A stretch of 64,000 nt of DNA from CAZRHR01 sp964578885 (lineage in GTDB: Bacteria > Bacteroidota > Bacteroidia > CAIKAF01): the NCBI GenBank assembly GCA_964578885.1, contig CAZOEO010000006.1, forward strand, positions 76,911-140,910, in the 5' to 3' direction. A program made the position numbers and the translations under genes. Shown piece after piece: positions 24,760 to 32,954 of the stretch (positions are counted from its first letter, which is position 1; every line of letters starts with the position of its first letter). A model generated the notes under the pieces. That model had not been told where the DNA came from. It made no database searches and saw only the letters and a list, made by a program, of their open reading frames with translations.

Positions 24760-24927
24760 ATGAGCATGATACACCAGCAACCCTTTGGATTGAATCATTT
24801 TAAATGTAATTTTAACTGGTGAAAGTTATGCGTTCACAATCATATTAAAATCCTCAACAGAGGGAGGAGGAAGTACATGAAACCATGTACACAATAAGCC
24901 GGCAGATTCAACACTGCCGGTTTTTTT
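24760..24927 (+). ncRNA. Candidate small RNA or leader-peptide RNA in the paaA/anchor-L gap
   Basis: The 529-bp gap 24456-24984 holds a plus-strand element with a perfect hairpin GTACATG-AAAC-CATGTAC (24873-24890) followed by an intrinsic terminator at 24897-24927, although no plus-strand gene precedes it. A short frame, ATG 24760 to TGA 24822, would give MSMIHQQPFGLNHFKCNFNW. Purine-rich GAGGGAGGAGGAAG lies before the first hairpin. No known RNA family is recognised; the 5' end is arbitrary. Confidence 0.35.
24897..24927 (+). terminator. Intrinsic terminator, plus strand
   Basis: Stem CCGGCAG/CTGCCGG with an 8-nt loop followed by seven T. Confidence 0.75.
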
Positions 24928-24940
24928 GTGAATTGTCCAT

Positions 24941-24969
24941 AAAAAAAGGCCCGTTACAGGGGCCTTTTT
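24941..24969 (-). terminator. Bidirectional terminator downstream of the anchor-L gene
   Basis: Ten-base-pair stem AAAAAGGCCC/GGGCCTTTTT with loop GTTACAG, 16 bp beyond the stop of the gene at 24985. Flanking A and T runs allow it to act in both directions. Confidence 0.8.
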
Positions 24970-24984
24970 CAACATGAAAAAATG

Positions 24985-27324
24985 TTATTGTCTAAAAAGA
25001 TTAATGGTGCCGGTCTTCTGGGTCTCTTCCCCTTTACAATTCACATAAGTAACAATTAGATAATAAGTTCCCTCTGGCACCGGGGCGCCCAGCGGAGTGG
25101 TACCATCCCATGTATCCTGGGCACTGACCCCTGTAAACAGTTTCGTCCCCCAACGCGTAAATACATCCCATCGGTAAGATTCAGCTTGCGCCAAAATTGG
25201 CATTTCAAAAACATCATTCACCTGATCGCCATTGGGCGTGAACACGTTTGGCAAATCGAAAGGTGGAATTTCCGGCTTAAAGGTTACTTCCGCGGTATCC
25301 ACAGTAGCTCCACAGGCATTTGAAATGGTCACAAGAAGAACCGTATCGGCACCAATTCGAATCATGGGCGTGGTAGCTCCATTGCTCCACAAAATGGCAC
25401 CTAAGGTATCCGGAACCATCAATTCTGCGGTATCGCCAGGACAAATCAACGCGTCATTTACGGTAAAACGTGGCTTGAGATTTTCCACTACAAATGCGGA
25501 ATCTGCACTTTCACATCCCTGATTACTGGTTACTTGCACAAAGTACCAACCCGGAGAATTCACTACATAACTCGGCGTGGTGGGACCATTTTGCCATTGA
25601 TATAATCCCAGACCGGGATTGGCGTCTATGGACAAAATAGAATCTTCACATAAAGTAAGGGTATCGCCATTTAAACCGGCCAAAGGCAAGGGAAACACAG
25701 TTACGGTGGCGGAATCTCTTGTACAAACCACACCAGCAGAATCCACACTCAACTGGTACCCGTAATTTACAGGACTTCCGGTGGTATTAGATGCCAGGAA
25801 AATAGGCGTGGCAACTGCAGGATTATCTAACTGGGCGGCAGGACTCCAATTATAATTAAAATTGGGCAACAACGGTGTGGGAGTGAGCACCACGGCTTCG
25901 TCTGTACAAGTTTGGTAATTGGGCACCGTAATATCCGGCTTGGGGAAAACTTTTACATTCAAATTCGCCGTAATGGTGGTATCCAGACAATCATCATAAA
26001 CGGAAACCACATAGGTTCGGTTATTGGGCGGTTGTGCGAAAAATGGCGCTGCAACGGGGTTTCCGTTGAAAGTCCAGGTGGTGGTAAAATTGCCTGATCC
26101 CCCGTTTGTTCCGTAAGATAAATTAATGACTTGCCCTCTGCAAATATTCGTATCCGGGGTAAGCACCGTCAGGGGTTGTACATCCACCAAAGTAAGGGTG
26201 GCTGTAGTGATAAAAGGTTGGCCACAAACGGTATCTTGAACCGTAAAGGTAATGGTTTCGTTTCCTTCTTGAAGCAAATCCATTGTTGGGCTAATCACCA
26301 CCTGAACAGTGTCTTGTCCGGGAGCAAAAACAACGAAACCGGGTAAAGCCGGATAATCTGCTCCGGGTGTAGCGGTTCCACCAATGGTGTAAAATACCGT
26401 ATCGGATTGGGAGTTATCGCCGGAACGAAAGAAACTTAATGTTGCATTGGAGCAGCCCTCATACAATAAAGTGTCGGTAGACCCATAATCTACCTGACTT
26501 GATATGGACACCAGGCCGGAGCTGAAAGAACCTGCACGCAGGAAAACGGCAGAATTCAAGGCATTGTCCCCTACATCGGCCACCGCCATACGAATGGTGT
26601 ATGGTACACAAGGTGTTACAGGAACAGCCACCCTTAAACCAATGGTAAATCCACCAAATGCCACCGAAGTGGGGTTGCAGTTATCAAAAAAGTATTGACA
26701 AAAATTACATGGACCAAAAGAACAACCTCCATATGGCCCGCCATTATTCACATTATTAATGGAAACCGGCAATCCGCCAGAACCAGGAATAATGGCCACA
26801 TTGGTATTATTGTAAGCCGGACCCGATGGATTGGGGCCAGTCAGGAAAAAACCAAAAACATCGTTGAAATTGGAATTCACATACTGATTGTACTCTTCCG
26901 AGGCAAACACATAATCGAATTTCAATGTGTCGCCGGAAGGAATAAAGTCGAACTGAATAGACGCCCTGTTATACAGGTTTGTATTTCCGATTAAGGCAGA
27001 TAATTGGGCGTCCGGCGTAATGGTCAGGTTGGGATTGGCAGGGTTCAGGGTAGCACCATTGGCCAAACCATTCGGCGGATTCAGTTGTGCAGTCGAAAGG
27101 ACAATTCCGGCCCCCAATCCTAAATTGGAGTTGGTGCCATTAAATGTCCCGAATTGGTTCGCCAGACCAGAGGAAGAAATATTGCTCACATTCACCCCGT
27201 TTCCAACTAAAATATTTGAAATCATGTTGGCAGGGGTATCTTGATTCACTAAAAGTTGGGCTTGAACACCCAAGGTGAAAGTTCCTACACATATCGCTAC
27301 AATTCGTAGTATTTTTGTCCTCAT
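24985..27324 (-). CDS. Choice-of-anchor-L protein with T9SS type B (gliding-type) C-terminus
   Basis: 779 aa. Signal peptide ending GVQAQ. Residues about 25-260 form the choice-of-anchor L domain (LGLGAGIVLSTAQ, ASIQFDFIPSGDTLKFDYVF, SEEYNQYVNSNFNDVFGFF). Calx-beta-like (about 280-380) and immunoglobulin/PKD-like repeats with paired Cys follow. The end, PNVFTPNGDQVNDVFEMP and WDGTTPLGAPVPEGTYYL, is the CHU_C/type B sorting domain. Such proteins are exported by T9SS and displayed or released; some are gliding- or adhesion-associated, but no specific role is shown. It shares a 36-bp divergent region with the SUI1-type gene. Confidence 0.88.
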   Translation of the reverse strand: MRTKILRIVAICVGTFTLGVQAQLLVNQDTPANMISNILVGNGVNVSNISSSGLANQFGTFNGTNSNLGLGAGIVLSTAQLNPPNGLANGATLNPANPNLTITPDAQLSALIGNTNLYNRASIQFDFIPSGDTLKFDYVFASEEYNQYVNSNFNDVFGFFLTGPNPSGPAYNNTNVAIIPGSGGLPVSINNVNNGGPYGGCSFGPCNFCQYFFDNCNPTSVAFGGFTIGLRVAVPVTPCVPYTIRMAVADVGDNALNSAVFLRAGSFSSGLVSISSQVDYGSTDTLLYEGCSNATLSFFRSGDNSQSDTVFYTIGGTATPGADYPALPGFVVFAPGQDTVQVVISPTMDLLQEGNETITFTVQDTVCGQPFITTATLTLVDVQPLTVLTPDTNICRGQVINLSYGTNGGSGNFTTTWTFNGNPVAAPFFAQPPNNRTYVVSVYDDCLDTTITANLNVKVFPKPDITVPNYQTCTDEAVVLTPTPLLPNFNYNWSPAAQLDNPAVATPIFLASNTTGSPVNYGYQLSVDSAGVVCTRDSATVTVFPLPLAGLNGDTLTLCEDSILSIDANPGLGLYQWQNGPTTPSYVVNSPGWYFVQVTSNQGCESADSAFVVENLKPRFTVNDALICPGDTAELMVPDTLGAILWSNGATTPMIRIGADTVLLVTISNACGATVDTAEVTFKPEIPPFDLPNVFTPNGDQVNDVFEMPILAQAESYRWDVFTRWGTKLFTGVSAQDTWDGTTPLGAPVPEGTYYLIVTYVNCKGEETQKTGTINLFRQ

Positions 27325-27360
27325 ATAAATACGCTAAGCGTTTGTCTAAAATCCAATAAA

Positions 27361-27708
27361 ATGCGTAAAACGAAATTAAGCAAAAATTCCGATTCGCCCA
27401 TTGTTTTCTCTACCAGTAATATCCAAAAGCCAGAGCCTGAAGAAAGTAGCGTGGAAGAAACCATGGAAATCGGTGACCTCAGGGTACGGCTGGAAAAGAA
27501 AGGCCGTGGAGGCAAACCCGCCACCCTCATCAGAGGATTTCAAGGAACTCCCCTTCAGGCGGAACAACTCACCCGTCAACTCAAAACCCATTGTGGCGTA
27601 GGAGGTTCTGTTACAGAAGACGGACTTCTCATTCAGGGTGACCAGGTAGAAAAAGTGCTAGCCTTTTTACAAAAAAATGGTTTCAAGGCAAAAAAGGGCG
27701 GTGGATAA
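27361..27708 (+). CDS. yciH: SUI1/eIF1-type translation factor (YciH family)
   Basis: 115 aa. A charged N-terminal tail of about 40 residues precedes a SUI1 domain: LRVRLEKKGRGGKPATLIRG, LKTHCGVGGSV, GLLIQGDQVEKVLAFL. The basic KKGRGGK loop is the RNA/ribosome-contacting part. Bacterial YciH homologues may affect start-codon selection; the in vivo role is poorly defined. Monocistronic in appearance and divergent from the anchor-L gene. Confidence 0.9.
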   Translation: MRKTKLSKNSDSPIVFSTSNIQKPEPEESSVEETMEIGDLRVRLEKKGRGGKPATLIRGFQGTPLQAEQLTRQLKTHCGVGGSVTEDGLLIQGDQVEKVLAFLQKNGFKAKKGGG

Positions 27709-27770
27709 ATTTTCGGCCTAACTTTTGCTCTACTCCTCTCGTCATTTTTGAATTATCAGATGCCTCACCC

Positions 27771-29141
27771 ATGATACGCACGCTACTCTTTATCACGTTT
27801 TTGGGCCTCGGACTCCTGCAAACATCTTGCGCCCAATCCGTTAACAAATTACTGAAACGTGCAGCAGAGTTGGAAACAGAAGGAAATTTCCGGGACGCCA
27901 CCAACACCTACAATGAAGCATTGTTCCGAAGCCCCGGTCATAAAACAGCGCGTGCCGGCCTGCAACGATCTGCCCAATTTGTATTGGATGAAATGTTGTC
28001 TACTTTCTGGAGATCGTTTAACCTGGAAAATTACGAGCAAGCCATTCAGGAATATCAGCTGGCCAAATCTTTCGAACGTCGGGTGGCGACCCAACAAATC
28101 CAATTGGAATGGGGACCGCAATACGATGGATATTACCGTGAAGCCATTGCCAATCGCAGTAAACTTCTTTTTCAGGAAGCGGCCAAAGCCATCGACAGTA
28201 GAAACTACACCCAGGCCGCCCGTCTGGTCAGAGATATTCAGCAACTACAACCCGAATTTCCCGGTTTAGACCAGCTCAAACTGGCGCTGGAAGTAGATCC
28301 GATATACAATCAGGCACTGGACGCCGTAAGAAACAACCAGCCAGGTTTGGCGATTTCCTTGCTCAATCAGGTCAATGCCAAAGCTCCGGATTATCGTGAA
28401 ACCAAAACCATGATGGCGCAATTGCGTAACACCAATCAATTGCGCATTGCCATTCTTCCCATCGAAGATTATTCCGGCCAACTCAATACCGGCAAGGAAC
28501 TATCTTCACATATTATTAATCAGATTCTGGCCCTGCGTAATCCGCTCATTCAATTGATCGACAGAGAATACACGGAACGGATTCTGGAAGAGCAAAAATT
28601 TGGACTCTCCGGCCTGGTCGATGAAAGAACCGCCGCTAACGCCGGGCGGATTGTGGGTGGAAGTACCGTTTTGGTCGGAGTGATTACCAACGTAACCATT
28701 CATAATCCCGGACCCGAAAGAGATAGAAGAACAGCTTATTTACGCGAAAGAGTACAGTACATCGATGGCTTCACCGGCATGCGCATGTCTAACTGGCAGT
28801 TCAGAGAAACTTTGTATGAAGAAATAAAAGAAGAGACCAAGGTGACCATCACGTTCAAGTATCGTCTCCTTTCAACAGAAACCGGACGTATCCTGGATTC
28901 AGACGTGATTACCAGATCCGTCATTCATTCTGTTCGTTATGCCCAGTACAGCGGTCCCATCAATGAATTATTCCCCACCGCAGGCAATATTTCCTCTTCT
29001 GAACTTCAAAGATGGCGTCAGAGATTCGAGCAAAAAGGTGATACTAAGCCCGTAGATCAACTCATGAATATTGTCCAAGAAGACATCGCCAAAGAAGTGG
29101 CGGCGAAAATTAACCTCAACGGCTTTTCCGGAAACGAATGA
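27771..29141 (+). CDS. TPR- and CsgG-domain lipoprotein
   Basis: 456 aa. Lipobox LLQTSC (Cys20). Residues about 25-220 are tetratricopeptide-like helices (AAELETEGNFRDATNTYNEA, QAARLVRDIQQLQPEFPGL). From about 225, RIAILPIEDYSG, INQILALRNPLIQLIDREY and GGSTVLVGVITN match the CsgG/HfaB family. CsgG proper forms an outer-membrane secretion pore; these longer relatives are of unknown function. Its stop overlaps the next start as ATGA, so it forms a pair with the LPP20-like lipoprotein. Confidence 0.75.
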   Translation: MIRTLLFITFLGLGLLQTSCAQSVNKLLKRAAELETEGNFRDATNTYNEALFRSPGHKTARAGLQRSAQFVLDEMLSTFWRSFNLENYEQAIQEYQLAKSFERRVATQQIQLEWGPQYDGYYREAIANRSKLLFQEAAKAIDSRNYTQAARLVRDIQQLQPEFPGLDQLKLALEVDPIYNQALDAVRNNQPGLAISLLNQVNAKAPDYRETKTMMAQLRNTNQLRIAILPIEDYSGQLNTGKELSSHIINQILALRNPLIQLIDREYTERILEEQKFGLSGLVDERTAANAGRIVGGSTVLVGVITNVTIHNPGPERDRRTAYLRERVQYIDGFTGMRMSNWQFRETLYEEIKEETKVTITFKYRLLSTETGRILDSDVITRSVIHSVRYAQYSGPINELFPTAGNISSSELQRWRQRFEQKGDTKPVDQLMNIVQEDIAKEVAAKINLNGFSGNE

Positions 29142-30553
29142 AACAATTCAGGCAATTTCTGATGCTGGGAATTTTTTCCCTAATCCTGGCCAGTTGTGCT
29201 TCGAAGAAAGCCACTCAACAAGTAACCGGCCGAACGGATACCCCTACCCTTCAGCGACTCCCGTCCTGGGTGACCTCTAAACCAATGATGCCGGGATATT
29301 ATGTGGGTGTGGGCACCTCCAGAATTCGTCCCGGAAACCAGGATCATATCCGTGCAGCCAGGGAAATTGCCCTCAAAGATTTGGCCGGAGAAATCAAAGT
29401 AAATATTTCCTCCTCCTCAATTCTGGCGAGATTCGAGTCGAATTACCGCATGCAGGAACATTATATGTCTGAGATTCGTGCTAAAACCAATCTCGATTTA
29501 GAAGATTACGAACAGGTAGAGGTGCACGAAGAAAATGGGTTGTATGCAGTCTTATACCGTTTAAACCGAGATGCCTACTGGGCCAAGATAGCGGCAAGAA
29601 GGAACCAGGCCATGGAAAAAGCCTGGCAAGCCATTTCCGAAGCCCGAATCGCTTGGGATCAAGGGGAAATTCAAAATAGTTTGTACCGTTATGTGGTAGC
29701 CATTGAAATCCTGCAACCACATATGGATCAAGAGCTTTCATTCAGAAGTCCGGAAGGAACTGTGGATTTGGGTACGCTCATACCCACAGACATGGCCACC
29801 ATGCTGGGCAGCATCTCTCTGCAAATGAATCCAGCGACTTTGGTCATCCGTACTGGTACAGCCCCAGCCCTCACTTTACTGGCTACCGTGAGAAACCGTG
29901 CAGGACAAATACAACCAGCTCGTGGACTTCCCATACAATGGCGAACCCAGTTTTCTGCCGGAAAAACAGCTGGAAATGTGAATATTTCCGGAGAAAATCA
30001 AACAGATCAACTGGGACAGGCCCAAGCCAAACCACCGGCCATCGTAAAAGAAGAAACCTTGGTGATTGCAGCAGAAGCCACGCCTTCGCGCTGGGATTTT
30101 CAAACAAACATTCCCAAATTTCTAAGCAATTATCTCATGGGCTTTACCAAAACGGCGACCGCCCGAATGAGCTACGAGAAGCCCACCATTTTTCTGCGGG
30201 CCACAGAAACCAATTTGGGCCAACCCGTTGGTTATCCGCAAGTCACACTTACTGTGAGGCAGTTTTTAGAGAAAAATGGATTCCAGATTCTTTCGGATTC
30301 CACCCGAGCGGATCTTTTATTCGACCTTCTGGCCACCACCGAAGCCGGCACCCAGCAAGGCGGCATTTTTATTGCCTACGGCACACTTCACATGAAAGCG
30401 ATTCGCAGGTCAGATCAGCAAGTGATTTTTACTCAAATTCTGGAGCGGTTAAAAGGGGCAGATTTAAATTTTGAAGCCGCAGGAAGAAAGTCCTTTTCCA
30501 CAAATCGGGATGAAATTTTAAAAAGATTGGAACGCTTCCTCGGAACGCCATAA
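29138..30553 (+). CDS. LPP20-family lipoprotein
   Basis: 471 aa. Lipobox LASC (Cys20). PSWVTSKPMMPGYYVGVGTS and REIALKDLAGEIKVNISSSS are the LPP20 block. The second half contains an Ig-like segment (LLATVRNRAGQIQPARGLPI) and a C-terminal domain with LFDLLATTEAGTQQGGIFI. It is translationally coupled to the CsgG-type lipoprotein, so the two probably form one envelope complex; this pairing is inference. Confidence 0.7.
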   Translation: MKQFRQFLMLGIFSLILASCASKKATQQVTGRTDTPTLQRLPSWVTSKPMMPGYYVGVGTSRIRPGNQDHIRAAREIALKDLAGEIKVNISSSSILARFESNYRMQEHYMSEIRAKTNLDLEDYEQVEVHEENGLYAVLYRLNRDAYWAKIAARRNQAMEKAWQAISEARIAWDQGEIQNSLYRYVVAIEILQPHMDQELSFRSPEGTVDLGTLIPTDMATMLGSISLQMNPATLVIRTGTAPALTLLATVRNRAGQIQPARGLPIQWRTQFSAGKTAGNVNISGENQTDQLGQAQAKPPAIVKEETLVIAAEATPSRWDFQTNIPKFLSNYLMGFTKTATARMSYEKPTIFLRATETNLGQPVGYPQVTLTVRQFLEKNGFQILSDSTRADLLFDLLATTEAGTQQGGIFIAYGTLHMKAIRRSDQQVIFTQILERLKGADLNFEAAGRKSFSTNRDEILKRLERFLGTP

Positions 30554-30657
30554 ACTCCTGTTTATAAGAAACTTTCTTACAATCCGTTTTTTCCGAATGT
30601 GACCTGGCCTTCGGGGTTTTTCTTTCCCCGCTTTTTCCCGAAAAATGAAACTTAAAA

Positions 30658-31761
30658 TTAGGGTATATACATCGGCACACCTTCCATTCTAAGTTCCGTA
30701 TCCTTGTAAAAAATTTCCCTTTTCACTGAATCTTCCGGTGTAAATCCCAGACTTCGAAGCTCTTCTTCCTTGACGCCGGGCGGCAATAAAAAGTAGGCAG
30801 GTTTGGGTAATGAGCGTTTCCAGACCCAAACAGGAAAATAGGCCCATCGCAATTTCGACACACCGGGACCAGATTTTTGAGCAAAAAGACAGGCCACAAT
30901 ACCGCCATCTCTTCCGCGATCTCTTTGATTCGAGAAAAAATTACCCAGAGAATAAAAGACCGGCATGTCTTTTTCCATTTTCATGGGTTGCACTACATGC
31001 GGGTGGCTCCCGATGACCACATCGGCCCCGATTTGCCGGAAAAAATAAGCCCATTTGACTTGATGAGCAGATGGAGTCACCTGATATTCGGTCCCCCAAT
31101 GCACATATATCAGGCGCAAATCTGCTTCTTTCCAGGAGGTGGTTTGGCTGGCCTTTCGCAACAAAATAGAATCCAAAAGTTCGATGCGGATTTTTCCTTC
31201 GACCGGCATTCCATTGGTTCCATAGGTTGGATTAAGCATCGCCATGGTCAAATGTCCCACTTGAAACATATAAGGTCTTTCCGCCTGGAAGGCCGCATCA
31301 TGTAAAAAAGTGCCGGTATGCGCTATGCCCAAGGAATCGAGTACATGGATGGTACGTTTTACGCCTTTTGAACCGCGATCCAATGAATGGTTGTTGGAAG
31401 TGAAAAGCAAATCGATGCCCATATTCCTGATGGCAGTGGCATAGGCGTCCGGGCCGGAAAACATGGGATAACCTCGATACGGAGGGCCGGCCAGGGTAAA
31501 TTCCAAATTACCCAAACGGGCGTCGGCATCCTTGAACCAAGGTTTTAAAAAGATGAAAACGGAGTCGAAATCGTATTGGCCTTGCGCAGATTTAGCGGCA
31601 TCTAGCTGGGGCAGGTGGGCCATAAAATCCCCCACAAACCAAAGGCGATATTCCTTTTGGATGGGCGCGGCATAATCCCCTGCGGGAATTAAGGTTTGGC
31701 CGGCAAGGAGGGCTGAGCAGCCTGCTGCCACTGCTGCCAAAACCCATTTACGATAAGCCAT
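30658..31761 (-). CDS. CapA/PgsA-like metallophosphatase-fold protein
   Basis: 367 aa. Signal sequence MAYRKWVLAAVAAGCSALLA, then the CapA pattern: WFVGDFMAHLPQ, ARLGNLEFTLAGP, LLFTSNNHSLDRGSKGVKRT, YVHWGTEYQ and IGSHPHVVQPM, the metal-binding His/Asp/Asn residues of the calcineurin-like fold. CapA/PgsA proteins take part in poly-gamma-glutamate capsule export or anchoring, but many homologues lack the rest of that pathway, as here. Its first 73 bases, the whole signal peptide, overlap the 3' end of the YhhN-like gene in another frame. Confidence 0.82.
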   Translation of the reverse strand: MAYRKWVLAAVAAGCSALLAGQTLIPAGDYAAPIQKEYRLWFVGDFMAHLPQLDAAKSAQGQYDFDSVFIFLKPWFKDADARLGNLEFTLAGPPYRGYPMFSGPDAYATAIRNMGIDLLFTSNNHSLDRGSKGVKRTIHVLDSLGIAHTGTFLHDAAFQAERPYMFQVGHLTMAMLNPTYGTNGMPVEGKIRIELLDSILLRKASQTTSWKEADLRLIYVHWGTEYQVTPSAHQVKWAYFFRQIGADVVIGSHPHVVQPMKMEKDMPVFYSLGNFFSNQRDRGRDGGIVACLFAQKSGPGVSKLRWAYFPVWVWKRSLPKPAYFLLPPGVKEEELRSLGFTPEDSVKREIFYKDTELRMEGVPMYIP

Positions 31762-32387
31762 TGTGCTAAGATATATGACAACATCACCCAAAAATCCTGG
31801 TCATGAACCATGGGCACCACAAAAGTGGCAAAACCAATAATTAAATCAGTGACTACAAATAAGATACTTCCAATGAGAATACCTGGCCGGATGGCAGAAC
31901 CGAGTAAAAGCCACAGGGCGAAAAAAACCATGGCCAACTGGCTACCGCTGTAAAACAATATGAAGCTAATCATATAACTGTTTTCTTCCAGGTAGATTTG
32001 TGCAAGGCCAAAAAATACAGCTTGCGCCAGCAACCAAAATAGAATAAACGGCCAGAAACTCGGACGGTTTACCATTAGTTTCCTGAACGGCCATAGATAG
32101 TACAGATAAATCAGTTGCATTAAGCCAAAAAAAGTGGCGCCAGCGGCCAAACCCCAAAGGCCATAACCGTAAGCATCGTCGTACAACATACAGATATCTC
32201 CGAGCCATGCCAGTGCAATGGGCCACAATAATTTTTTAGCCCATACAGGTTCATGCGAATGAGCCCACCACAACAAGGGCATCAGCAGCAACTTACTCCC
32301 CATTTCATAAAAGGAAGCTGGCCAAAAAATCTCCATCACCAAATTGATGATGGCGACCAGAAAAAATAATAAAATCCTCCAGAACAT
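31689..32387 (-). CDS. YhhN/TMEM86-family membrane protein
   Basis: 232 aa with about eight hydrophobic helices. SKLLLMPLLWW, ALAWLGDICMLYDD and FVVTDLIIGF resemble the conserved K-P, GD and SD/TD sites of the YhhN (lysoplasmalogenase-like) family. Eukaryotic relatives cleave vinyl-ether lysolipids; bacterial substrate unknown. It follows the small membrane protein by 2 bp and runs 73 bp into the CapA-like gene. Confidence 0.75.
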   Translation of the reverse strand: MFWRILLFFLVAIINLVMEIFWPASFYEMGSKLLLMPLLWWAHSHEPVWAKKLLWPIALAWLGDICMLYDDAYGYGLWGLAAGATFFGLMQLIYLYYLWPFRKLMVNRPSFWPFILFWLLAQAVFFGLAQIYLEENSYMISFILFYSGSQLAMVFFALWLLLGSAIRPGILIGSILFVVTDLIIGFATFVVPMVHDQDFWVMLSYILAQWLIVNGFWQQWQQAAQPSLPAKP

Positions 32388-32389
32388 TA

Positions 32390-32953
32390 TTAATTCGATG
32401 TTTTTTGAGGTTTAGCGGCCTGATTAAGCATTTTAATCAAGGATTTTTTTTCCTGATCTGATAATCCGGGGGCAAAGCGATACAAATTCTTTCCGGTACC
32501 CAATTGAATGGTTCCACCCTGTGGTATCCAAAATGCCATGATTTGAGTAAACGCTCCTCCCGGATTAGCTTCTGTTGGGGCAAATGGTTGGTTTTGATTT
32601 ACCCTGAAATAGATTGGTTTGCCTTTTCGTTTAAAAATATCTCTTCGGAACATGACTTGTCCATTCTGGATAAAAATAGTTTCAAACCCGTACTTCCAAA
32701 AGTAGTAGGCCTGAATAGAAGCATAGGCAAAATAACCCCAAAAGGCCAGAACCACCATCAGGAACAATTTTACATCGGAAACGTTGGCCATGAAAGTCTG
32801 CCAAAGAAGCAACACGCCAGCCATGAGCCATCCGATGATCCACAATCTGGTCCACCATAACTTTTGACGATCCTTGGAAGAACTGGCTTTGATGCGCACA
32901 AGAAGATCATCATCTCCACGCACAAATCCTATTCTTTCACTGATAAACTCCAT
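32390..32953 (-). CDS. Two-helix membrane protein, paralogue of 47341-47883
   Basis: 187 aa. Start ATG 32953 gives MEFISERIGFVRGDDDLLVR. Hydrophobic helices about 41-60 (LWIIGWLMAGVLLLWQTF) and 64-85 lie before a soluble PH-like region. The block IKASSSKDRQKLWW parallels IRASSRGDKAKTQ of the protein at 47341, as do topology and length. Function unknown. One base separates it from the S8 protease stop, so it is in the same operon. Confidence 0.6.
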   Translation of the reverse strand: MEFISERIGFVRGDDDLLVRIKASSSKDRQKLWWTRLWIIGWLMAGVLLLWQTFMANVSDVKLFLMVVLAFWGYFAYASIQAYYFWKYGFETIFIQNGQVMFRRDIFKRKGKPIYFRVNQNQPFAPTEANPGGAFTQIMAFWIPQGGTIQLGTGKNLYRFAPGLSDQEKKSLIKMLNQAAKPQKTSN

Positions 32954-32954
32954 A

